The translations under genes and the position numbers were made by a program. The notes beneath the pieces are model-generated. The model was given only the letters and a program-made list of their open reading frames with translations, made no database searches and had not been told where the DNA came from. A stretch of 64,000 nt of DNA. It comes from Streptomyces sp. DH41. Its GTDB lineage: Bacteria > Actinomycetota > Actinomycetes > Streptomycetales > Streptomycetaceae. Of the stretch, positions 34,137-41,945 are shown piece after piece (positions within the stretch are counted from its first letter, which is position 1; the number at the start of each line of letters is the position of its first letter). Location: assembly GCF_029813785.1 (NCBI RefSeq), contig NZ_JARVKY010000012.1, positions 62,001-126,000 of the forward strand. The letters run 5' to 3'.

Positions 34137-35492
34137 ATGTCGTCGAATCCGGTCGCCGAGACCGTCTCCTCCCTGATGCCCAGGGCGAAGGAGGAACTCA
34201 CCGCGCTGGTGGCCTTCAAGTCGGTGGCGGACTTCGACCAGTTCCCGCGCAGCGAGAGCGTGGGCGCCGCCAACTGGATAGCGTCCGCACTGCGCGCCGA
34301 GGGCTTCCAGGACGTGGACCTGCTCGACACGCCGGACGGCACGCAGTCGGTCTACGGATACCTGCCCGGACCCGAGGGCGCCAAGACGGTCCTGCTCTAC
34401 GCCCACTACGACGTGCAGCCGCCGCTGGACGAGGACGGCTGGGCGACCCCGCCGTTCGAACTGACCGAGCGCGACGGGCGCTGGTACGGGCGCGGCGCGG
34501 CCGACTGCAAGGGCGGCGTGCTCATGCACCTGCTCGCGCTGCGCGCGCTGAAGGCGAACGGCGGCGTGCCGGTGCACGTCAAGGTGATCGCCGAGGGTTC
34601 GGAGGAGCAGGGCACGGGCGGCCTGGAGCGGTACGCCGAGCAGCACCCCGAGCTGCTGGCCGCCGACACCATCGTCATCGGCGACGCGGGCAACTTCCGG
34701 GTCGGGCTGCCGACGGTCACCTCGACGCTGCGGGGCATGACGCTCGTCCGCGTGAAGGTCGACACGCTCGAAGGCAACCTGCACTCCGGCCAGTTCGGCG
34801 GCGCGGCGCCCGACGCGCTGGCCGCCCTGATCCGCGTACTGGACTCCCTGCGCGCCGAGGACGGCTCGACGACCGTCGACGGACTCGCGGCTGACGGCGA
34901 GTGGGAGGGCCTGGCCTACGACGAGGAGCAGTTCCGCCGGGACGCCCGGGTGCTGGACGGCGTGGAGCTGATCGGTTCCGGCTCGGTCGCCGACCGGATC
35001 TGGGCGCGGCCGGCCGTCACGGTGCTCGGCATCGACTGCCCGCCGGTCGTCGGCGCCACCCCGTCGGTGCAGGCGGGCGCCCGCGCGCTCGTCAGTCTGC
35101 GGGTGCCACCGGGCGTGGACGCCGCCGAGGCCACCAAGCTGCTCCAGGCCCACTTGGAGGCGCGTACGCCGTGGGGTGCGCGGGTCGGCGTCGAGCAGAT
35201 CGGCCAGGGCCAGGCGTTCCGCGCCGACACCGCCAGCCCGGCGTACCGGGCCATGGCGGACGCGATGGCGGTGGCGTACCCGGGCGAGGAGATGCAGTAC
35301 GCCGGTCAGGGCGGCTCCATCCCGCTGTGCAACACCCTGGCCGGGCTCTACCCGCGGGCGGAGATCCTGCTGATCGGCCTGAGCGAACCGGAGGCGCAGA
35401 TCCACGCCGTGAACGAGAGCGTGTCCCCCGAGGAACTGGAGCGGCTGTCGGTGACGGAAGCACTGTTCCTGCGCAACTACGCGGCGAGCTGA
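34137..35492 (+). CDS. M20 family dipeptidase
   Basis: A 451-residue zinc peptidase of the carnosinase/CNDP type. Metal ligands show as YAHYDVQPP, GRGAADCKGG and EGSEEQGTGG (metal-bridging Glu and catalytic Glu), with a later His in EAQIHAVNES. HSGQFGG belongs to the dimerisation lid domain. It should cleave dipeptides with an unblocked end in the cytoplasm. ATG 34137 is preceded by AAGGAG. The leader 34070-34109 holds four irregular copies of a GTACTC-type 9-mer. A very strong terminator follows at 35525-35561. Confidence 0.95.
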   Translation: MSSNPVAETVSSLMPRAKEELTALVAFKSVADFDQFPRSESVGAANWIASALRAEGFQDVDLLDTPDGTQSVYGYLPGPEGAKTVLLYAHYDVQPPLDEDGWATPPFELTERDGRWYGRGAADCKGGVLMHLLALRALKANGGVPVHVKVIAEGSEEQGTGGLERYAEQHPELLAADTIVIGDAGNFRVGLPTVTSTLRGMTLVRVKVDTLEGNLHSGQFGGAAPDALAALIRVLDSLRAEDGSTTVDGLAADGEWEGLAYDEEQFRRDARVLDGVELIGSGSVADRIWARPAVTVLGIDCPPVVGATPSVQAGARALVSLRVPPGVDAAEATKLLQAHLEARTPWGARVGVEQIGQGQAFRADTASPAYRAMADAMAVAYPGEEMQYAGQGGSIPLCNTLAGLYPRAEILLIGLSEPEAQIHAVNESVSPEELERLSVTEALFLRNYAAS

Positions 35493-35524
35493 GCGGTCCC
35501 GGTCGGGAACGAAGACGGCTGCTC

Positions 35525-35561
35525 CGGTCACCGGATCGCGGTCACCGCGATCCGGTGACCG
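35525..35561. terminator. Bidirectional terminator, 17-bp stem
   Basis: Arms 35525-35541 and 35545-35561 pair perfectly over 17 bp around the loop TCA. It lies between the convergent dipeptidase and P-loop/Nudix genes. Confidence 0.88.
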
Positions 35562-35619
35562 TCCGGGCGTCGGAGGCACTCCGGGAACCGGCGCGTGCCT
35601 ACGGGGCGGTCGGCCGACG

Positions 35620-36663
35620 TCAGCCGACCGGAGTGCCCGCCTCCAGGTACAGTGCCGCACCGCGTTCCCGCGCCCGCAGGGCCCAGCGCAGCCGCTCGTA
35701 GCGGACCGGGGGCAGCAGGCCGCCGGCCTCGTCCTCGGTGACGAAGCGCCAGGCGCGCAGCTCGGGGCCGGGCAGCAGTACCCGGCCGGCGTCGGCGGAG
35801 TCGAGCCGGCCGCCGTCGAAGAGCAGGCGCAGACCGCCGTAGCCCGGGGGCGTGGGCGGTTCCCAGTCGACGACCAGCAGGGCGGGTACGTCGTCGAGGC
35901 GGATCCCGGTCTCCTCGGCGACCTCGCGCATCCCGGCGCGGGCGGGCGCCTCACCGGGTTCGACGATGCCGCCGGGGAACTCCCAGCCGGGCTTGTAGGT
36001 GGGGTCGACGAGCAGCACCCGGTCCTGTTCGTCGAAGAGCAGGACGCCGGCCGCGACGGTCTCGGCGGTGGGCTCGGGCGTCTGCACGATGTCGCAGGCC
36101 GGCGCGGAGCCGGTGCCGACGGCCTCGGCTATCTTGGCGGCGGCCTCGTACGGGGTGAGTGCGCCGGTGTCGACCGGGTGGGCGTCGGCGGTCAGCCAGG
36201 AGGCGAGGGCGGCCCGGTACGGCTCGATGTGGTCGTACGACCACTGCCGTACGCGTATCTCGCCGTCGGACAGGTCCTCGGGTATCTCGCGGCCCGCTAT
36301 CCGCTTCCGCAGGATCGTTTCCGCCGGGGCGAGCAGGACGTGCCGGACCGCGATGCGGCGGGCGGCGAGACCGCCGAAGATCTCGTCGCGGTACTCCTGC
36401 CGCAGCAGGGTCATGGGGACGACGAGGGTTCCGCCGAGCTCGGCGAGCATCGCGGCCGCGGTGTCGGTCACGAGGCGGCGCCAGATCGGCAGGTCCTGGA
36501 AGTCGCCGACCTCGGCGAGGCGTTTGGGCGGCAGCAGATGCGCGAGCGCTCCGCCGATGACCTCGGGGTCGAAGAGTGTGCTGTTCGGGATCAGTTCGAT
36601 CAGTTCCCGTGCGGTGGTGGTCTTCCCCGCACCGAACGCGCCGTTGATCCAGACGACGGTCAC
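35620..36663 (-). CDS. P-loop kinase-like domain fused to a Nudix hydrolase
   Basis: A 347-residue two-domain protein. Residues 1-180 form an AAA-type small-molecule kinase-like domain with Walker A GAFGAGKTTTAREL and the segment LFDPEVIGGALAHLLP, resembling chloramphenicol phosphotransferase or gluconate kinase-like proteins. Residues 200-345 form a Nudix domain with the box GIVEPGEAPARAGMREVAEE. It may couple phosphorylation of a small molecule to hydrolysis of a nucleoside-diphosphate derivative; the substrate is unknown. GTG 36663 follows AGAGGGGG. No operon partner is seen, and a terminator of the upstream gene intervenes. Confidence 0.9.
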   Translation of the reverse strand: MTVVWINGAFGAGKTTTARELIELIPNSTLFDPEVIGGALAHLLPPKRLAEVGDFQDLPIWRRLVTDTAAAMLAELGGTLVVPMTLLRQEYRDEIFGGLAARRIAVRHVLLAPAETILRKRIAGREIPEDLSDGEIRVRQWSYDHIEPYRAALASWLTADAHPVDTGALTPYEAAAKIAEAVGTGSAPACDIVQTPEPTAETVAAGVLLFDEQDRVLLVDPTYKPGWEFPGGIVEPGEAPARAGMREVAEETGIRLDDVPALLVVDWEPPTPPGYGGLRLLFDGGRLDSADAGRVLLPGPELRAWRFVTEDEAGGLLPPVRYERLRWALRARERGAALYLEAGTPVG

Positions 36664-36746
36664 AGGTCCCCCTCTTCTGTTGGCCCCCTGAGGCTTGCCC
36701 GCTCCACCCTGCCACGGAAACCAGGCGCAGATGAGGGCGTACGACA

Positions 36747-36785
36747 GCGGCGCCGGCGCCCCTCGGGAAGGGGCACCGGCGCCGC
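36747..36785 (-). terminator. Terminator after the small secreted protein gene
   Basis: A 10-bp outer stem (36747-36756 with 36776-36785), one mismatch, then a 6-bp inner stem around the loop CGGGA. It lies 36 bases past the stop of the leftward gene at 36821. Confidence 0.75.
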
Positions 36786-36820
36786 GTGGTCTCCGGGTGG
36801 TGCGTGACGGACGGTGTACG

Positions 36821-37015
36821 TCAGCCCCGCTGCCCGCGGGCGTCGTCGCCCAGGGCCAGGTTCTCGGTGTCGACCGTGTCCTGGACGGTGCCGACGGCGC
36901 CCTCCACGTCGAGGCCGAGCGGGAGTTCACCCGGAGCGGCGTGGGAGGGCGTGACGGCCGCGACGACGAAACCGGTGGCCAGGGTCGCGAGGGCGAGCAT
37001 GCTGCGCTTCTTCAT
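36821..37015 (-). CDS. Small secreted hypothetical protein
   Basis: A 64-residue protein. MKKRSMLALATLATGFVVAA is a typical signal peptide ending near SHA|AP, which leaves a mature peptide of about 38 residues: acidic, without Cys, with ELPLGLDVEGAVGTVQDTVD as its core. It is not a chaplin (no NxxG/GxxN repeats) and I do not recognise a family. It is divergent from the secreted alpha-galactosidase and followed by its own terminator. The AVGTVQDTVDTENLALGDD stretch resembles the amphipathic ends of other small Streptomyces exported proteins. Confidence 0.7.
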   Translation of the reverse strand: MKKRSMLALATLATGFVVAAVTPSHAAPGELPLGLDVEGAVGTVQDTVDTENLALGDDARGQRG

Positions 37016-37221
37016 GCCTGGTCCAACTGCGTTGGCCGGGTGGCGGTCACGGCCGGCCACCCATGTGGCACCCACAGGTGTCCACTCACCATCACCCCTC
37101 CTCTTCCAACACAGTCGGACACGTCCTACCGTGAGCGCTCTGCGCTGACGTGAGCATGGCCTTCTGCCCTGTCCGTCGCGTTCGCCGGTCGTTCCACCTG
37201 TCGCGGATCCGGAGGAACGTA

Positions 37222-38556
37222 GTGACACGCCCCCTTGCCACCCGCGCGTCCCGCAGGCGCACGACCGGGTCGCTCCTCACCGCCCTGCTGTGCGCGGCGG
37301 GACTCACCGCGCCCGCCACCGCCGGGCCGGCCGGCCGGGAGCCCGCCGCACCCGCCCAGGAGCACGCCTCACCCGCCCTGGACGCCGGACTCGCCCTCAC
37401 CCCGCCCATGGGCTTCAACAACTGGAACTCCACGCACTGCCGTGCCGAGTTCGACGAGGCGATGGTCAAGGACATCGCGGACCTCTTCGTCGAGAAGGGA
37501 CTGAAGGACGCCGGCTACGAGTACGTCAACCTCGACGACTGCTGGGCGCTGCCGGAGCGGGACACCGAGGGCAGACTCGTACCGGACCCCGCGCGCTTCC
37601 CGAACGGCATCGAGGCCGTGGCCGACTACGTGCACGCCAGGGGCCTCAAGTTCGGCATCTACACCAGCGCCGGCACGAAGACGTGCAGCGACATCGGCTT
37701 CCCCGGTGCGCTGGGCCACGAGTACGGCGACGCCCGGCAGTTCGCCGACTGGGGCGTGGACTACCTCAAGTACGACAACTGCAACAACCGGGGCGCGGAC
37801 GCCGTGCGGCGGTACACCACCATGCGGGACGCGCTGAGGGCCACCGGCCGGCCGATCGTGTACAGCGTCTGCGAGTGGGGCGAGAACAAGCCCTGGCGGT
37901 GGGCGGGCGGCCTCGGGCACCTGTGGCGGACCACCGGCGACATCCGCGACACCTGGGGTTCGATGCTGTCGATCCTGAAGAAGAACCTCCCACTCGCCGA
38001 ACACGCCGGCCCCGGCCGCTGGAACGACCCCGACATGCTGGAGGTCGGCAACGGCGGCATGACCGGCACCGAGTACCGCACCCACTTCTCGATGTGGTCG
38101 GTCATGGCGGCCCCGCTCCTCATCGGCACCGACCTGCGCGACGCGTCCGAGGAGACCTTCGAGATCCTCGGCAACCGGGAGGTCATCGCGGTCGACCAGG
38201 ACCCGCTGGGCAAGCAGGGGAGCGTCGTCTCCTCCGAGGGCGGTCGCTGGGTCGTCGCCAAGGAGATGCGGGACGGCAGCCGCGCGGTGGCGCTGTTCAA
38301 CGAGTCCGGCGGCCCGCAGCGGATCACCACCAGCGCCGAGGCCGTCGGCCTGCCGGACGCGCCCGTCTACACCCTGCGCGACCTGTGGCGGCACGAGAGC
38401 TCTCACACCGCGGGCACCGTGTCCGCCACCGTCCCCGCGCACGGCACGGTCCTCCTACGGGTCCGGGCCGGGTCCGGCCGGCCCCACCACCCGCCCGCCG
38501 TCGCACTCGGCCCGGACGGCGCCACCCTGCTCGAGGCGGGAGTCCGGCGTCGCTGA
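37222..38556 (+). CDS. Secreted GH27 alpha-galactosidase
   Basis: Hydrolyses terminal alpha-galactosyl groups of galactomannan or raffinose-type sugars outside the cell. The 444-residue protein has an Arg-rich signal (SRRRTTGSLLTALLCAAGL, possibly Tat) and the GH27 catalytic barrel from about residue 60. The nucleophile Asp is in YLKYDNC and the acid/base Asp in GRWNDPDM; PPMGFNNWN opens the domain. A C-terminal beta domain ends at about residue 415, and no carbohydrate-binding module is seen. GTG 37222 has a perfect GGAGG 6 bases upstream. A ROK sugar kinase gene lies downstream on the opposite strand and a LacI gene beyond it, perhaps one sugar regulon. Confidence 0.95.
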   Translation: MTRPLATRASRRRTTGSLLTALLCAAGLTAPATAGPAGREPAAPAQEHASPALDAGLALTPPMGFNNWNSTHCRAEFDEAMVKDIADLFVEKGLKDAGYEYVNLDDCWALPERDTEGRLVPDPARFPNGIEAVADYVHARGLKFGIYTSAGTKTCSDIGFPGALGHEYGDARQFADWGVDYLKYDNCNNRGADAVRRYTTMRDALRATGRPIVYSVCEWGENKPWRWAGGLGHLWRTTGDIRDTWGSMLSILKKNLPLAEHAGPGRWNDPDMLEVGNGGMTGTEYRTHFSMWSVMAAPLLIGTDLRDASEETFEILGNREVIAVDQDPLGKQGSVVSSEGGRWVVAKEMRDGSRAVALFNESGGPQRITTSAEAVGLPDAPVYTLRDLWRHESSHTAGTVSATVPAHGTVLLRVRAGSGRPHHPPAVALGPDGATLLEAGVRRR

Positions 38557-38563
38557 CCAGCTG

Positions 38564-38607
38564 ACCCGGCGAGCCGCCCGCGGAGGGACCGCATGCGGCG
38601 GCCGGGT
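38564..38607. terminator. Hairpin between alpha-galactosidase and ROK kinase
   Basis: ACCCGGC (38564-38570) pairs with GCCGGGT (38601-38607), and GCCGC with GCGGC inside. It lies between convergent genes and probably stops both transcripts. Confidence 0.55.
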
Positions 38608-38620
38608 ACGCCCCTCGTGC

Positions 38621-39574
38621 TCAGACCCGCGCCGGAGCGGCCCCCGCCGCCCTCGTCAGCGCCGCCGCGGCCGCTCCCACCAGCCCCGCGTCGGTGCCCA
38701 TCTGGGCGGGGACGACCGCGAGGCGCCGCACGAAGGACAGGGTCGCGTATTCGGTCAGTGCCTTGCGCAGGGGGGCGAAGAGCACCTCGCCCGCCTTGCC
38801 GACGCCCCCGCCGACCACGGCGATGTCGATCTCGACGAGGGTCGCGGTGGCGGCGATACCGGCGGCCAGCGCCTGCGCGGCCCGTTCGAACGACGCCACG
38901 GCGACGGGGTCGCCCAGCCGGGCGGCGGCGGCGACCGCCGCGGCCGAGGTGTCGTTGTCGGGGCCGGGGCGCCATCCGGCGTCGAGGGCGCGCCGCGCGA
39001 TGTTGGGGCCGCTCGCTATCCGCTCCACGCAGCCGCGCGCGCCGCACGGGCACGGATCGCCGTCCAGGTCCACGCTGATGTGGCCGATGTGGCCGGCGTT
39101 GCCGGTCGGTCCGGGATGCAGCCGGCCGCCCAGGACCAGACCGCCGCCGACGCCCGTCGAGACCACCATACACAGCGCGTTGTCGTGCCCGCGGGCCGCG
39201 CCCTGCCAGTGTTCGGCCGCCGTGATGGCCACGCCGTCGCCGATCAGCTCGACGGGCAGGTCACCGGCGGCTTCGCGGACCCGCCGGACGAGCGGGTAGT
39301 CGCGCCAGCCGGGCACGTTCACCGGGCTGACCGTGCCGGCGGAGGCGTCCACCGGGCCGGCGCTGCCGATGCCGACGGCCGTGGCCCGCCCCCACAGCGG
39401 CGACGCGGTCAGCTCCGTGAGCGCCGCCTCGACGGCCCGCATCACGGTGTCGCCGTCCTTCTGGGCGGGCGTCGCCCGCTGGGCGCGCGCATGGATGCGG
39501 CCGTGGCCGTCCACCAGCGCCCCGGCGATCTTGGTGCCGCCGATGTCCAGCGCTGCCACTAGGTCGGTGTGCAT
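38621..39574 (-). CDS. ROK-family sugar kinase
   Basis: A 317-residue cytoplasmic kinase without a DNA-binding domain, so an enzyme rather than a repressor. ATP-binding DIGGTKIAGALVDG lies at the N terminus. The catalytic Asp is likely in ELIGDGVAITAAEHWQG, and the zinc motif is HIGHISVDLDGDPCPCGARG followed by Cys-Val-Glu. It probably phosphorylates glucose, N-acetylglucosamine or a related hexose. ATG 39574 follows GGGGAGA. It is transcribed divergently from a LacI regulator gene with a palindromic operator between them. Confidence 0.93.
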   Translation of the reverse strand: MHTDLVAALDIGGTKIAGALVDGHGRIHARAQRATPAQKDGDTVMRAVEAALTELTASPLWGRATAVGIGSAGPVDASAGTVSPVNVPGWRDYPLVRRVREAAGDLPVELIGDGVAITAAEHWQGAARGHDNALCMVVSTGVGGGLVLGGRLHPGPTGNAGHIGHISVDLDGDPCPCGARGCVERIASGPNIARRALDAGWRPGPDNDTSAAAVAAAARLGDPVAVASFERAAQALAAGIAATATLVEIDIAVVGGGVGKAGEVLFAPLRKALTEYATLSFVRRLAVVPAQMGTDAGLVGAAAAALTRAAGAAPARV

Positions 39575-39693
39575 CAGAGTCGGATCTCCCCGTCGGACCG
39601 AATGAAGAATGACGAACACAAGAGTGCGCAGCGGACCGGTCCCGCGGTGGGGACGAGGACCGGAGAGTGCGACGAACAGTGTCTCCTCCATCT

Positions 39694-39705
39694 GACAACG
39701 TTGTC
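39694..39705. promoter_or_regulatory. LacI-type operator GACAACGTTGTC
   Basis: Perfect 12-bp palindrome with central CG, between the ROK kinase (leftward) and LacI gene (rightward). This is the classic LacI/GalR operator form; autoregulation and control of the kinase are inferred. Confidence 0.7.
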
Positions 39706-39789
39706 CAGGCTCTATGCTCGACGCCACATCCTCATACAACCCCATGACCGACACATCCCTCGTGGACGAGCAGGAGCCGACGCAATCCC

Positions 39790-40866
39790 GTGGACGACAG
39801 GACAGGACACCGCATCGTGCCCGACACGACCCGCCGCGCAGCCCACCTTCCCGGGAACCGATACGGCAACCGCCCGACCATGAAGGACGTGGCCGCCCGG
39901 GCCGGGGTCGGCCTCAAGACCGTCTCGCGGGTGGTCAACGGGGAGCCGGGCGTCACCCCCGAGACCGAACGCCGCGTCCAGGAGGCCATCGACGCGCTCG
40001 GCTTCCGCCGCAACGACAGCGCGCGGGTGCTCCGCAAGGGCCGTACCGCCAGCATCGGCCTGGTCCTGGAGGACCTGGCCGACCCCTTCTACGGGCCGCT
40101 CAGCCGTGCCGTGGAGGAGGTGGCCCGCGCCCACGGCGCCCTGCTGATCAACGGGTCCAGCGCGGAGGACCCGGACCGCGAGCAGGAGCTGGTGCTGGCG
40201 CTGTGCGCGCGACGTGTGGACGGGCTGGTGGTGATCCCGGCCGGGGACGACCACCGGTACCTGGAGCCCGAGCTGAAGGCGGGCGTCGCCACGGTGTTCG
40301 TGGACCGTCCGGCGGGCCGGATCGACGCGGACGTGGTGGTGTCCGACAACTTCGGCGGCGCCCGCGACGGCGTGGCCCACCTCATCGCGCACGGACACCG
40401 CAGGATCGGCTTCATCGGTGACATGCCCCGCATCCACACCGCCGCCGAGCGGCTGCGCGGCTACCGGGCCGCCATGGAGGACGCGGGCATACCGGTGAAG
40501 GACTCCTGGATGTCCCTGGGCGTCACCGACCCCGTGCGGGTGCGCCGGGCCGCCGAGGAGATGCTCGCCGACCCGCACCCGGTCACCGCGATCTTCACCG
40601 GCAACAACCGGGTGACGGTCACCGTGATCCGCGTGCTCGCCGATCATGCCCGCAGGGTCGCCCTCGTCGGCTTCGACGACATCGAACTGGCCGACCTGCT
40701 CCAGCCGGGCGTCACCGTGGTCGCCCAGGACGCGGCGGCCCTCGGCCGCACCGCCGCCGAGCGGCTCTTCCGGCAGCTGGACGGCACGCTGCTCGCGCCC
40801 GACCGCATCGAACTGCCGACCAGGCTGGTGACCCGCGGCTCGGGCGAGCTGCCACCGGCACAGTGA
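39790..40866 (+). CDS. LacI-family transcriptional regulator
   Basis: A 358-residue repressor. The N-terminal helix-turn-helix and hinge is MKDVAARAGVGLKTVSRVVN; a periplasmic-binding-protein-like sugar domain follows (SIGLVLEDLADPFYGPL, GLVVIPAGDD, GFDDIELADLLQPGVT). The start is uncertain: GTG 39790 is the longest reasonable, GTG 39817 or ATG 39880 (at MKDVA) are possible, and none has a strong ribosome site. It faces the ROK kinase and a palindrome GACAACGTTGTC, so it should control the kinase and itself in response to a sugar. Confidence 0.93.
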   Translation: MDDRTGHRIVPDTTRRAAHLPGNRYGNRPTMKDVAARAGVGLKTVSRVVNGEPGVTPETERRVQEAIDALGFRRNDSARVLRKGRTASIGLVLEDLADPFYGPLSRAVEEVARAHGALLINGSSAEDPDREQELVLALCARRVDGLVVIPAGDDHRYLEPELKAGVATVFVDRPAGRIDADVVVSDNFGGARDGVAHLIAHGHRRIGFIGDMPRIHTAAERLRGYRAAMEDAGIPVKDSWMSLGVTDPVRVRRAAEEMLADPHPVTAIFTGNNRVTVTVIRVLADHARRVALVGFDDIELADLLQPGVTVVAQDAAALGRTAAERLFRQLDGTLLAPDRIELPTRLVTRGSGELPPAQ

Positions 40867-40993
40867 GCGGCTCCTGACGGACGGCCGCGCGGGTCGACGA
40901 GGCGGACCGGCGGCCACGCCGCCGCCGCGCACCATGCCGGAACTCGAGCGGCCGGCCCGGACACGGCTGGCCCTCGTGCCCCCGCCAACCCAC

Positions 40994-41035
40994 CACCGGC
41001 CACCGGCCACCGGCCACCGGCCACCGGCCACCGGG
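40994..41035. repeat. Six tandem 7-bp repeats ending in a ribosome site
   Basis: Five copies of CACCGGC and a sixth, CACCGGG, run from 40994 to 41035. The last unit leads straight into the GGGAGG of the gene that starts at 41049, so copy number changes only the 5' leader. Confidence 0.93.
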
Positions 41036-41048
41036 AGGTAACCACACC

Positions 41049-41945
41049 GTGTCGAAGCCATTCGGTCAGGCCCGGGCGACTGCCCGGTCACCGGATAGCG
41101 ACCTCGCGCCGACGCGACCGCCCGGCGAGGACCGGACGCTGCGGTCGCTCGGGATGGCCGGGGTGCCGCGTGAGGAGCCGCTGCTGTACCCGGGCGTGTG
41201 GCCGCGGGAGTCCGGGCTGCTGGACGGGGACCGGCTGCTGCCGCTGGACCGGCCGGTCCACGAGGACCGCGTCGACCGCGTCCCCGTACTCGCGATCGGC
41301 TCCAACGCCTCCCCCGGCCAGCTGCGGCACAAGATGGCCGAGTTCGGGATCGACTCGCCCATCCCGATGGTCAAGGCGCGGGTCACCGGGGTCGACGTCG
41401 GCGTCTCCGCCCACGTGAGCCGTATGGGCTACGTGTCCGCGTCACCCGTGGGCACCCCGGGCCTCGTACGTGAACTGTTCGTCCTGTGGCTCGACGCCGA
41501 ACAGCTCGCCGTGATCGACGCGAGTGAAGGCGTACCGATGGCGACCGGCAACTTCGACCGCGCCTGGCTCTGCGGGCCCGGCGTACGCGTCGAGCAGGCG
41601 GAAGGGGACGGCACCGCGGTGCTGCGCGGCGCGTACGCCTACGTCAACCGCCACGGTGTCCTGCGCGGCGGCACCGGAACGCCGCGGCGGCACCCGGGCG
41701 ACCAGCGCACCCTGATCACCGAACTGCTCCAGGGGTCGGCCCGGCTGCGGGAGCTGTTCGGGGTGACGCCCGAGGAGTTCTGCGCACGGGCGCGGGCCGA
41801 CCGGCGGCTGTGCGAGCGAGGGACGCGGCTGTTCGCCGAGGAGAAGCGGGTGACGGCGTCCGGCCTGGAGCGGTACGTGCGCTCCGGCCGGACGGACGAG
41901 CCGCTCGCCGGGACCCGGCCGCCGCCTACTGCGCCGATGCCGTGA
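41049..41945 (+). CDS. Hypothetical protein with a gamma-glutamylcyclotransferase-like motif
   Basis: A 298-residue protein I do not recognise as a named family. No signal peptide or membrane helix is seen. VPVLAIGSNASPGQLRHKM near residue 78 resembles the YGSN substrate loop of gamma-glutamylcyclotransferase (GGCT/AIG2-like) folds. VLWLDAEQLAVIDASEGVP near residue 140 resembles the family's acidic catalytic segment, with the Glu of ASEG as candidate. About 50 disordered residues precede it. GTG 41049 has GGGAGG upstream next to a 7-bp repeat. The last 20 bases overlap the convergent aldolase gene. A cyclotransferase role is inference only. Confidence 0.7.
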   Translation: MSKPFGQARATARSPDSDLAPTRPPGEDRTLRSLGMAGVPREEPLLYPGVWPRESGLLDGDRLLPLDRPVHEDRVDRVPVLAIGSNASPGQLRHKMAEFGIDSPIPMVKARVTGVDVGVSAHVSRMGYVSASPVGTPGLVRELFVLWLDAEQLAVIDASEGVPMATGNFDRAWLCGPGVRVEQAEGDGTAVLRGAYAYVNRHGVLRGGTGTPRRHPGDQRTLITELLQGSARLRELFGVTPEEFCARARADRRLCERGTRLFAEEKRVTASGLERYVRSGRTDEPLAGTRPPPTAPMP

